A DNA stretch of 64,000 nt from Pseudomonas agarici (GTDB lineage Bacteria > Pseudomonadota > Gammaproteobacteria > Pseudomonadales > Pseudomonadaceae): NCBI RefSeq assembly GCF_900109755.1, contig NZ_FOAR01000001.1, forward strand, positions 186,001 through 250,000, written 5' to 3'. Below the pieces are notes generated by a model. That model did no database searches. It saw only the letters and a list, made by a program, of their open reading frames with translations, and was not told the DNA's origin. Positions 28,377-36,072 of this stretch are shown one piece after another. The translations under genes were made by a program, and so were the position numbers. The number at the start of each line of letters is the position of its first letter. The stretch's first letter is position 1.

Positions 28377-31300
28377 TCAGCGCCAGGCGGCCATGGCCGC
28401 TTGGCCGACGGCCTGCCAGTCGGCGGCGGGACTGGCGATATTCAAGGCCGTGGCCTGGAGCACGGTGTCGGCGGTCAGCCCGCTGTCCTTGCACGCCTGT
28501 TGACAACGCCGCAGCCAATCGACCTCGGCCAGGGAGGTGGCACGCTGTTCGGGCAAGGTCATGCTTAAGATGCGGATTTCGTGCTTGTTCCAGTCCAACA
28601 GTTGCGCCAGGGTGCCCGCCGCTTGATCGGCCCAATCGGCTTTACGGGCCTTACCGATCCGACCTTTGCTATCCGGATGGGTCAGCATGAAATAATCCAG
28701 CAGCTCGGCTTCCGGTTTGCCCAAGGTCTTGATCATCTGGCTGTAGCGCTCCAGCAAGTAGAAGCTGGCCAGAGACAGGTGGGAGCGACCGTCAGGGGCT
28801 CCGAGCCATTTGGGCTTGATCAGGAAAAGCCGCAACGCGCGGGCACTGACACCCAACTGGCGTAGCGCATCAGCGTGGCGCAACAGGTGCTGCAAGCGGC
28901 TGGCCAGCTCCACCGGAAGTTCGCTGAGCGGCCAGCGATACGCCGGGTCGCCGTGCATCAGGTTGAACAGCCCCTGGACCGAATCCCCGGCCCATCGGGT
29001 CACACCTTTGGCCTGGGCCATCGGCAGGTCGCTGCTCTCCTGCACAAACCCTTCGATCACCCGCGACTGCCGGTCATGGGCCACCAGCAGAAGCTCGCCC
29101 AGCCGCTGACGCGCCTGCGCCTTGTCCTCCGCCGAGAGCTTGATGACCTTGAAGATTTCGTCCAGGCGCCTGGCGATCAGCGCCGCCGTTTCGTCACCCA
29201 GAGATAACTCCGGCAGGTCGAATACCACCCCGTCCAGGTCGAGCAATTGGATTTGCAGATGCTCCCGCCAGAAAATCGGTTGCTGCGCCGTATCGATCGC
29301 GGGCAGGTTCAGGCGCTCCACTTCCTCCGGACTCACCAGCGCCGACTTCACCTCCTCGGCCAACCGATTCAAACGTTCCAGTAACGCTTGGGGCGAAAGG
29401 AACTCATGGGGATCGAGCGCCAGCAGGCGGCGCACTTCGCCGATGCTTCGCTGACTGTCCTTGAGCCAGTTCAATGCCCAATCCATCTGCATCAACACAT
29501 CGAGGATATCCGGCGCCTCGCCCGAGGTGCGCAGCGCGCCGGTCGCCATGGCGCGGTGATAATCGTTGCCGCCGAGCAGGTCGGCCAGGGCCCAACTGTC
29601 TTCGACCGCCAAGCCCTGCATCCTAGCGATACGCGCCTGGCGGTACAGGGAGGACACGGTGTCCAGCGAGCGCCGCAAGGGGCCTACGCAATCCCGCGTG
29701 TTCTGCAACAAGCGCAGCAGGGAGGCTTCGGTCGCTTGCAGGCCGAGGCCGGCGCAGAGCTGGTAAAGCGTTTTCAAGTTATCGGGGGTCGCGCCGGTCG
29801 CAGAAAAGGCTTTCTGATCCAGGACGAAGGGTGTGTCGAACAAAGCGGGACTGTTGAAGACACGGTCGAACAACGGCAGCTCGTCCCCGCTGGTATAGGG
29901 GCAAATATGATGTAAAAACGCGGCGAACTCTTCGGCGCCGATCGCACTTTTTCGGTTGAAATAGCGAAACACGCCCAGGGTCCGTAGGGTGTTGGCATTG
30001 AGCTCCAGGGTCAGGTTGGCTTCGCCTTCGGCTCGCACGGCGGCAGCGATCAGGGTATCGAGCTCGGCGAAGGGAATGTCCGTCCAGCGTTGCAGGCGGA
30101 TCATGCGTTGCAAGCGGTCGAAGCGATTCAATGAGGTCTTGGTAAGCCACCAGGTGCTGACCGCCCCCTCCTTCACCTCCTCCAAGTCCATGGCGTTGTC
30201 GAAGATGTCCTGCTCGGTCGCGAAAGCACTGGAACTATCCAGTTGATCGCTACCCAATCCGTTGACGTAGCAGGCGCCATAGTGGGAGGGATGGGGAAAA
30301 GGCAGGCCATAGACGGAACCTGCGCTGGGCAGGTTGCTGTTGGGGCAATTAACCGACGCACGAGGCTGGCGGGTGCGCCGTGCGAGCAGCGCTTCAACCT
30401 GCCCGGCATCGAGTTCGGTCTGTTGCATGAACGTCTTCATGACAGCCAGCGAGCGGTCTCCGACGCTTAACACCTGAGCGCCATAACACCTGTGGAAAAA
30501 TTCCCGCTCCTCCGTGGACAGCTGGTAGTCGTCAGCCATCACCACCGTCAGGCTCTGGCACGCCAGCTTTAGCGCAGTGGCGGCTGTTGCATCGACGGTG
30601 ACGAAATCAAAGGTGGCGCTCAGACCGGAATTGAACGGCGGCGGGTCGATGACCGTTTGACCGTTGTACTGGAGGTAGGGAAAAACCGGTGCGGCTCCCG
30701 AGGGATGTTTTTGATTGATGGCGTATCTGCCCGAATGGCGCAGACGGCTGGAGATCATGTCCAGGCTGATGTAATAGCTCGAGGGACCGCTGATCAGCTT
30801 GAGGGTCGCGCGGGTCACTGGCCCCCCCAATCCCACAACGGCTGCCGATGGTACCGTTTCCACAACGTTCGCTTGCCCATCCGGCACCAGGAAGCTGGTA
30901 TAGACCCCGGCAATGTAGGGTCTCAGGTAACAGATGCTCGGGCCTGTCCATCGGCTGTTCAGTTCTTCGTTACACGGGTAATAGAACGTCGTGAACAGAC
31001 TGGGCTCCGTGAGTAGCCGCTGTTGCTCCGGCCCCAGACCGGACAATAGGCATTGCGCAACACAGGCATCGGTCTGCCGCTGGCCGAAGGCGTTATCCGC
31101 GTCTTGGCTGATCGGCAGGGCCGGACTGATCCGATAGTTCAGTTCCCCGAGCGTCGGCTTTTTCCCCGACAACCCCAACTGGCACTGGTGGTAGGCGAAG
31201 TTGTAGGGAAACAGAAAAGGGTGGCGTCGCTCGGCCAACAACTGGTGAATCGGCTTGTCTTTGTCGGCCTTGTCCGCCCGATATCGCTCGATGCCTTTGC

Positions 31301-31880
31301 TCACCACCTCATTGACGATCATCAGCATCGGGATGGGCGTAAACGTCGATTGGGCATCGATCAACAGGTCCTTCAGGTCCGGTCGCCGGATGTCGAGGCG
31401 GATCTTGCGTGTCGGATCCGGGCCAGTGACGTTGTCTTCCAACTGCGTCGTAACCAGATGATAAAGATCACGCAGGTAAGCCACCGGCGAATCGACGGCG
31501 GCCATGGCGCCGACCTTGCAGAATTCGTCCCAGTTTTCCTTGAACAGGTTGCTGTAGCTCGGTCCGATATCGACCAGCGAGCGTATGCCGGTACGTCGAC
31601 TCAGGTGCTGCGCCCGCCCATCGCTAAGCTGCTGTTCGCGGTATTCACGACCGATCTGTACCGCGTAGGACAAGGCATTGTCATAGACCAATTCGCCATC
31701 GACATCGCTGAGACTGGCCAACTTCCGGCTGAACAGCGCCTTGGGTTGGCGGACGATATCGAATACCGACTGAATATCGAGTCGCTCCATGGCGGTTGCA
31801 AAGTCGACTCTGCCTTCACGCAGGCCCCGCGCAGGCATATCCTCGACGAGGTTGAGCAATAAGAGGTCGAGCTTATCCAT
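28377..31880 (-). CDS. tcaA: TcaA-like N-terminal part of the split Tc toxin A component (VRP1 domain)
   Basis: This 1167-residue protein corresponds to the N-terminal shell part of a Tc pore subunit. The Salmonella virulence-plasmid 28.1 kDa (VRP1) domain is clear at about residues 20-160, with VFDIVRQPKALFSR, GPSYSNLFKENWDEFC and the DSPVAYLRDLYHL motif. The rest is mainly helical. The ATG at 31880 has GGGAGA 8 bases upstream. The open frame runs 17 codons further but without a site. It is the first gene of the Tc set. tcaB begins 34 bases after its stop, so the two are cotranscribed. An operator palindrome lies 91 bases upstream. Confidence 0.9.
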   Translation of the reverse strand: MDKLDLLLLNLVEDMPARGLREGRVDFATAMERLDIQSVFDIVRQPKALFSRKLASLSDVDGELVYDNALSYAVQIGREYREQQLSDGRAQHLSRRTGIRSLVDIGPSYSNLFKENWDEFCKVGAMAAVDSPVAYLRDLYHLVTTQLEDNVTGPDPTRKIRLDIRRPDLKDLLIDAQSTFTPIPMLMIVNEVVSKGIERYRADKADKDKPIHQLLAERRHPFLFPYNFAYHQCQLGLSGKKPTLGELNYRISPALPISQDADNAFGQRQTDACVAQCLLSGLGPEQQRLLTEPSLFTTFYYPCNEELNSRWTGPSICYLRPYIAGVYTSFLVPDGQANVVETVPSAAVVGLGGPVTRATLKLISGPSSYYISLDMISSRLRHSGRYAINQKHPSGAAPVFPYLQYNGQTVIDPPPFNSGLSATFDFVTVDATAATALKLACQSLTVVMADDYQLSTEEREFFHRCYGAQVLSVGDRSLAVMKTFMQQTELDAGQVEALLARRTRQPRASVNCPNSNLPSAGSVYGLPFPHPSHYGACYVNGLGSDQLDSSSAFATEQDIFDNAMDLEEVKEGAVSTWWLTKTSLNRFDRLQRMIRLQRWTDIPFAELDTLIAAAVRAEGEANLTLELNANTLRTLGVFRYFNRKSAIGAEEFAAFLHHICPYTSGDELPLFDRVFNSPALFDTPFVLDQKAFSATGATPDNLKTLYQLCAGLGLQATEASLLRLLQNTRDCVGPLRRSLDTVSSLYRQARIARMQGLAVEDSWALADLLGGNDYHRAMATGALRTSGEAPDILDVLMQMDWALNWLKDSQRSIGEVRRLLALDPHEFLSPQALLERLNRLAEEVKSALVSPEEVERLNLPAIDTAQQPIFWREHLQIQLLDLDGVVFDLPELSLGDETAALIARRLDEIFKVIKLSAEDKAQARQRLGELLLVAHDRQSRVIEGFVQESSDLPMAQAKGVTRWAGDSVQGLFNLMHGDPAYRWPLSELPVELASRLQHLLRHADALRQLGVSARALRLFLIKPKWLGAPDGRSHLSLASFYLLERYSQMIKTLGKPEAELLDYFMLTHPDSKGRIGKARKADWADQAAGTLAQLLDWNKHEIRILSMTLPEQRATSLAEVDWLRRCQQACKDSGLTADTVLQATALNIASPAADWQAVGQAAMAAWR

Positions 31881-31970
31881 CCGAGTTCTCCCTATCGCTT
31901 GTCTCGGGAGCCGCGCGGATGAGTTCCGCACGCCGGGAAAAACAATAAGGTCAGAGCCGATAGCGTGCCC

Positions 31971-31988
31971 ACTGTCAGAAATGACAGT
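31971..31988. promoter_or_regulatory. Palindromic operator upstream of tcaA
   Basis: A perfect inverted repeat ACTGTCA-GAAA-TGACAGT, 91 bases upstream of the chosen tcaA start. In the direction of tcaA it reads CTGTCA-TTTC-TGACAG, identical over 16 bases to the site before the thioredoxin-like gene and one base different from the site before tccC. Confidence 0.7.
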
Positions 31989-32416
31989 CTTCTAGACCCA
32001 TTGGAAATAAAAAAAGGTCCATGGGCAGCGCATTATTGCCGGTAGCGGGGGGTGATTGGCCGGATTGGGACGGAGGCATTTGCAAAGGCGCATCGGCTAT
32101 GCTCCCGAACACTGTCCCGTCGACCGACTGCTGCACTTTGTAACCGAAGATGAAAAACGACAACAACATACCCCTGACCGACCTGTCCAGATGCCTCACC
32201 GCCTACGCTTCGGCAGATATCGTCAACCCGGTCGAAAACAGCTATACCGCGCCACGCTACGCAGCCCTGGCGAACTGCATGCCGCGGGCGCTCTGGGAAG
32301 ACTGTCTGCCGATACCACCGTTACGCCCCAGCTAGCGCCCGCACACCACGGAGTTTCGGGCCGAGCACCCGCACAGCAGTTTTTCGGGCCGATAGCGACA
32401 GCAGTATCAAATCGCC
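31989..32416. other. Intergenic region between tcaA and the thioredoxin-like gene
   Basis: About 430 bases between the two divergent operators. An open frame at 32150-32335 (+) could encode a 61-residue peptide starting MKNDNNIPLTDLSRCLTA, but it has no clear ribosome-binding site and I do not recognise it. The - strand frame 32199-31975 is equally unsupported. The region probably contains the tcaA promoter and upstream remnants. Confidence 0.4.
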
Positions 32417-32436
32417 ACCTGTCATTTCTGACAGGT
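32417..32436. promoter_or_regulatory. Palindromic operator upstream of the thioredoxin-like/SDR pair
   Basis: The longest of the three related sites: ACCTGTCA-TTTC-TGACAGGT, 8-base perfect arms around a 4-base spacer. It lies 67 bases upstream of the ATG at 32503 and has the same orientation relative to its gene as the sites before tcaA and tccC. AT-rich sequence follows it and could hold the -10 region. Confidence 0.7.
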
Positions 32437-32502
32437 TACAAGCTTTTGTATTTAACGTTGAATAGCCCCCTTGGAGGTGAAGCTACCGCACCGGGAGTTA
32501 GG

Positions 32503-32904
32503 ATGAAGAGCAAGACCACCGTCACCGAGATCAAGACCCGGAGGGCATTCCGTGCCGCGCTGGGCAGCCTGGAGATTCCTCTGATTCGTCCGAAGCCATC
32601 GGTGGTGTTGGTCTACAGCCGTAGCTGTCCACCTTGCGATCGTCTCAAGCAGCTACTTGAAGCCTTGGCGTCAGGTCCTTATCGAGAGCACGTGGCATTT
32701 TTTCAGCTCAGCTTCCCGATCTTCAAATTGCTGCAGCCCGGTATCGAAATCCAGTACGTACCCACTTTGTTCTTTCTCGACGGCCATGGTGCCCAGACCC
32801 GTATGCATGGCACCGACCGGGTAAAGATCAAACAAGGACTCGATTCGCTCTTTTTTGTCACGGACAAGGTATTCTCGGCAGTCTTCGACTTTCAGGCCCA
32901 ATAA
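32503..32904 (+). CDS. Small thioredoxin-like protein with CPPC motif
   Basis: A 133-residue protein with one thioredoxin-fold domain. VVLVYSRSCPPCDRLKQLL places the redox pair at about Cys42 and Cys45, and IQYVPTLFFLDGHG gives the cis-proline strand typical of thioredoxins. There is no signal peptide, so it should act in the cytoplasm. The ATG follows CGGGAG; the open frame continues far upstream but through the operator and non-coding sequence. The SDR gene starts 9 bases after the stop, so the two form an operon. It shares an operator with the Tc genes. Its substrate is unknown; reduction or folding of a Tc component is only a possibility. Confidence 0.8.
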   Translation: MKSKTTVTEIKTRRAFRAALGSLEIPLIRPKPSVVLVYSRSCPPCDRLKQLLEALASGPYREHVAFFQLSFPIFKLLQPGIEIQYVPTLFFLDGHGAQTRMHGTDRVKIKQGLDSLFFVTDKVFSAVFDFQAQ

Positions 32905-32913
32905 GGATGTGCC

Positions 32914-33738
32914 ATGCCCGTAGCCTTGATCACCGGATGTTCCAGCGGCATCGGTCGCGCCCTGGCGGACACTTTCAGACACGCGGGGTATGAGGTCTGG
33001 GCCACGGCACGCCGACCTGAAGACGTGGCGACCTTGGCCGCCACCGGATTCACCGCCATGCAACTGGATGTCAACGACGGTCAGGCACTGCAACAACTGG
33101 CACAACGTATCGAGCAGCAGCACGCCGGTCTCGATGTACTGATCAACAATGCCGGTTACGGCGCTATGGGACCGCTGCTCGACGGTGGCGTCGAAGCCAT
33201 GCGGCGCCAGTTCGAAACCAACGTCTTCGCCATCGTCGGTGTCACCCGTGCGCTGCTACCGGGGTTGCGCCGAAACCGGGGCCTGGTGGTGAACATCGGC
33301 AGTGTCTCGGGTGTCTTGGTTACGCCTTTCGCCGGCGCCTATTGCGCTTCCAAGGCAGCGGTACATGCCTTGAGCGATGCCCTACGCATGGAATTGGCAC
33401 CCTTGGGCATCCGCGTGATGGAGGTCCAGCCTGGCGCCATCGATACCCAGTTCGCCAGGAATGCCAGCCATGAAGCCGAGCAACTGATGGCCGAGACATC
33501 GCCTTGGTGGCCGTTGCGCGAGGGTATACGTGCCAGGGCCAATGCCTCACAGAACAATCCGACTTCGGCGACCCGCTTTGCCGCCGACCTGCTCAAGGCT
33601 GCCCGTAAAGCACGACCTCCACGCTTGCTGCGCCTGGGCAACGGTTGCCGAGCGTTGCCGTTGCTGGCGAACCTGCTGCCCAAAGGCCTGCTGGAAAAGG
33701 TGCTGATGAAGCGCTTTGGCTTGGCTACGCGCCTGTAG
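32914..33738 (+). CDS. Short-chain dehydrogenase/reductase
   Basis: A classical SDR of 274 residues that uses NAD(P). The nucleotide motif TGCSSGIG is at residues 7-14, LINNAGYG near residue 75, a serine in NIGSVSG, and the catalytic YCASK near residue 147. The basic residues after strand 2 (ATARRPED) suggest a preference for NADP. The C-terminal region (LLPKGLLEKVLMKRFG) resembles SDRs annotated as acting on steroids or long-chain substrates, but the substrate cannot be read from sequence. AAGGATG precedes the ATG. It is the second gene after the thioredoxin-like one and probably shares its regulation. Confidence 0.9.
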   Translation: MPVALITGCSSGIGRALADTFRHAGYEVWATARRPEDVATLAATGFTAMQLDVNDGQALQQLAQRIEQQHAGLDVLINNAGYGAMGPLLDGGVEAMRRQFETNVFAIVGVTRALLPGLRRNRGLVVNIGSVSGVLVTPFAGAYCASKAAVHALSDALRMELAPLGIRVMEVQPGAIDTQFARNASHEAEQLMAETSPWWPLREGIRARANASQNNPTSATRFAADLLKAARKARPPRLLRLGNGCRALPLLANLLPKGLLEKVLMKRFGLATRL

Positions 33739-33908
33739 CTATTGACCTGCCTGGTGAGTTCGTTAGGGCTGCTTGAAAAACCACCGAGTGGACAGGCGTC
33801 GTGGCGGTATTTGGCAGGACCTTGGTTCAGGCCTGAAAAACCAACAGATGTTTTTTGGAGCCCTCGCACTGCCGCCGATAGCCCTGTTGGTCTATGAGGT
33901 ATAAGATT

Positions 33909-33953
33909 TGAATCTACAGATTCATTTTATTTACTTTTGAATCTACAGATCAA
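33909..33953. promoter_or_regulatory. Twin palindromes upstream of the ParS/RES toxin-antitoxin operon
   Basis: TGAATCT-AC-AGATTCA (33909-33924) is a perfect palindrome. A second copy, TTGAATCTACAGATCAA (33937-33953), is the same sequence with one base lost in the right arm. The two share a 14-base direct repeat, TTGAATCTACAGAT, with a period of about 29 bases, and end 18 bases before the antitoxin start. This is the expected form of an autoregulatory operator bound by the antitoxin or the complex. Confidence 0.65.
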
Positions 33954-33970
33954 TCCTCAAGAAGGTGAAC

Positions 33971-34375
33971 ATGACCATCACTTCAGCAGCCCAACGGCTG
34001 ACCAAAGCCCATGGCGTGACAGGCCTGAGAGCGGCCGTAGGGATACTCGAAAAGTGGCTGGCATCGAGTGATCAAGCCTGCCGTATCTTGCGTATTTCCC
34101 GCAGCACTTACACCCGTGCCAAACAGCATGACCCCGATTGGTCCGTTGCCCTGGATGCCGACCAGATGCAACGGATCAGCTTTGTCCTGAACATCCACGC
34201 AACCTTGCGGGTTATTTTCGATAATCCCGAGAACGTCTATGGTTTTGCGGCGATGGCGAACGATAACGCGTTTTTCAACGGGCGCACCCCGTTAGACATC
34301 ATGGCGCAGGGCGACATGATCTCGCTGTACGAGACGTTCCGCCGGATTGACGCTCTGCGGGGCGCGCAGTGGTGA
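33971..34375 (+). CDS. ParS/MbcA/Xre-family (DUF2384) antitoxin
   Basis: A 134-residue antitoxin for the RES toxin encoded next to it. A helix-turn-helix-like N-terminal half (LASSDQACRILRISRSTYTRAKQ, about residues 30-55) is followed by the DUF2384 toxin-binding part, NPENVYGFAAMANDNAFFNGRTPLDIM, ending near the conserved GRTPLD motif typical of MbcA/ParS. The ATG at 33971 follows AAGAAGGTG; a GTG at 33965 is possible. The stop overlaps the toxin start by a few bases, so translation is coupled. Twin palindromes upstream suggest autoregulation. Confidence 0.88.
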   Translation: MTITSAAQRLTKAHGVTGLRAAVGILEKWLASSDQACRILRISRSTYTRAKQHDPDWSVALDADQMQRISFVLNIHATLRVIFDNPENVYGFAAMANDNAFFNGRTPLDIMAQGDMISLYETFRRIDALRGAQW

Positions 34376-35061
34376 TCACCGGCCATTTGCCCGTGTTGTG
34401 CGGTGATCGCTTGCACGCCTATCGTTTGGTCAACTCCAAGTTCCCGCCAATTGCCTTGTTCGATGACGTGGCGGACGCTGACGAGTTCGAAGTGCTTTAC
34501 CAGATTCAGGCCCTCACCAATCCGCGGCTACAGAACGAACTGGGTCGACTGGAACTGATCCCGCGTGACGAGATCCCCTTCGGTATTCCTGGTTGCGCCT
34601 ATGCGACCGCGCCCTTCACTCACGTCAATCCGGCAGGTTCACGGTTCAGTGCTGGCCGCTTTGGCGTGCTGTACCTGGCCCAGACCATGGAAACGGCGCT
34701 GGCCGAAGTGCGGTATCACCAGAACAACTACTGGTCGAACGTGCGCGGCCTCAACTACGAACGGTTTGTTTTTCGTGGTCTTTCCTGCCACTTCACGGAG
34801 GCGGCTATGAAGGATGCCGCATGCCTGCCACTGACAGATCCCATTTACGATCCCGATGATTACACCCACTCCCGCGTGTTGGGCAGCGCGATCAAAGCGG
34901 ACAGGTGCCCTGGGCTACGTTACCGGTCCGTGCGCCACCCCGGTCACCACTGCTGGGCGCTGATGACCCCACGCCTGGTTTTATCGATCGTTCAAACCGC
35001 TCATTACGAAATGATCTGGCACGACAAAATCACCAGCGTCAACCAGATCACTGACGCCTGA
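34369..35061 (+). CDS. RES-domain toxin (MbcT/ParT family)
   Basis: RES toxins modify or destroy cellular NAD+ or ADP-ribosylate a central enzyme to stop growth. This 230-residue protein has the family residues in order: an arginine in AYRLVNSKFP near residue 19, the segment FSAGRFGVLYLAQTMETALAEV with the glutamate near residue 113, and the serine in RYRSVRHPG near residue 185. It starts with GTG at 34369, or at the next GTG (34372), overlapping the antitoxin stop. No truncation is visible, so the toxin should be active and held by the upstream antitoxin. Confidence 0.87.
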   Translation: MVITGHLPVLCGDRLHAYRLVNSKFPPIALFDDVADADEFEVLYQIQALTNPRLQNELGRLELIPRDEIPFGIPGCAYATAPFTHVNPAGSRFSAGRFGVLYLAQTMETALAEVRYHQNNYWSNVRGLNYERFVFRGLSCHFTEAAMKDAACLPLTDPIYDPDDYTHSRVLGSAIKADRCPGLRYRSVRHPGHHCWALMTPRLVLSIVQTAHYEMIWHDKITSVNQITDA

Positions 35062-35283
35062 TAGCAATGCCGTGGGAGTCGGTTTTTGTGGGAGCGGTCT
35101 GGTTATCTGTGTGTTCATAGGCCATGGCCATTAGTCCCTGTTCCAACAGCCGTCACAGCCAGCGGCGGCTCGGCGGCGGCATGAGCGCAATGTGATATTG
35201 GTCGGCGACGCGGCCATGCGAGGCTTCGTCCTACACCGACCTGACACCAGCCTGACAACAAAAACATAAGGCAGAGGCACCCG

Positions 35284-35700
35284 ATGAACCTGTCTCTAGA
35301 ACTGCAGAAACGCCGCAATCGCTTCAACAATCCCCTCGTACACGTCCCCCTGCCGCCCCTGAACGCCCTGCGGGAATGTCTGGTGAAAAGCCTCGGGATC
35401 GCCGTCGAGCAACGGGACGACCGCTTGCACTTTCGAACCCTCGATGGTGACCCCTGCACGCTTGAGTATGTCGGCGCCTATCTGGTGCGTCGGACCCTGC
35501 ACGGCGTCGAGGACGTCAGCGTGCAACAGTGGTTGAGCTTGAACCTGAGCCTGTGTCGGCACTACATGAGTATCGAGTGCCAGGGCCAGACCCCGGTTAT
35601 CAACGGCCTGATCGTCGAGGAAGCGTCCCAGGAGCTGACCCTGAAAAGCCTGGCCGCCTTTTTCAACCTCTCCAACGCCGCCAAACACACCGCCCACTGA
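35284..35700 (+). CDS. Small protein of unknown function, chaperone-like shape
   Basis: A 138-residue soluble protein without signal peptide or membrane segment. I do not recognise a family with certainty. Its layout, an N-terminal helix LNALRECLVKSLGI, beta strands around DRLHFRTLDGDPCTLEYVG, and a C-terminal helix LTLKSLAAFFNLSNAAKH, resembles class I type III secretion chaperones (CesT type), but the similarity is only in outline. AAGGCAGAGG lies before the ATG. It is the first of three tightly spaced genes (15 and 6 bases apart), so it is likely made together with the large protein at 36073. The 220-base gap upstream has a partial REP-like sequence near 35090. Confidence 0.65.
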   Translation: MNLSLELQKRRNRFNNPLVHVPLPPLNALRECLVKSLGIAVEQRDDRLHFRTLDGDPCTLEYVGAYLVRRTLHGVEDVSVQQWLSLNLSLCRHYMSIECQGQTPVINGLIVEEASQELTLKSLAAFFNLSNAAKHTAH

Positions 35701-35715
35701 ACAGGACCTGCAATC

Positions 35716-36066
35716 ATGTCCGAAGCCAGCCGCAACGACCTGATTCGCCAGTTACACACCCTGATGCCCGACAGCCAGGCCGATTACTTCCAGATAGCGC
35801 TTGATCACGATAATCGCAGGCTATGGCTGGAGTACGGCCAGCAAGGGCTGCTGATCATGCTTACGCCGCCGATGGACGGCTCCCCAACCGCTGATTTTGT
35901 TATCCAGGGTCCCGGTGGCTCTCTGGCCCTGCTGTTCGACACCTGGTTTCAGGACCAGGCCGCCCAGGCCCTTTTTCTCAAGCTGGCGTTTCCCGACAGG
36001 AAGGTCATCCTCGATACCTGTGATTTATTCCTGCAACGCTGCCATGCACCGCTGATGCAGGAGTGA
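35716..36066 (+). CDS. Small acidic protein of unknown function
   Basis: A 116-residue acidic protein, unrecognised. The pattern is helix (MSEASRNDLIRQLHTLMPDS), strands (FQIALDHDNRRLWLEYG, GLLIMLTPP) and helix (LFDTWFQDQAAQALFLKLAF). This again is compatible with a CesT-like chaperone or a small immunity-type protein, with no proof of either. It lies between the 138-residue protein and the 774-residue protein. Two different small partners in front of one large protein recall effector/chaperone operons. Confidence 0.6.
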   Translation: MSEASRNDLIRQLHTLMPDSQADYFQIALDHDNRRLWLEYGQQGLLIMLTPPMDGSPTADFVIQGPGGSLALLFDTWFQDQAAQALFLKLAFPDRKVILDTCDLFLQRCHAPLMQE

Positions 36067-36072
36067 TCGCCC

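Noticed and set aside
32150..32335. 61-codon frame between tcaA and the thioredoxin-like gene
   Set aside because: No convincing ribosome-binding site and no recognisable family. Listed only in the intergenic entry.
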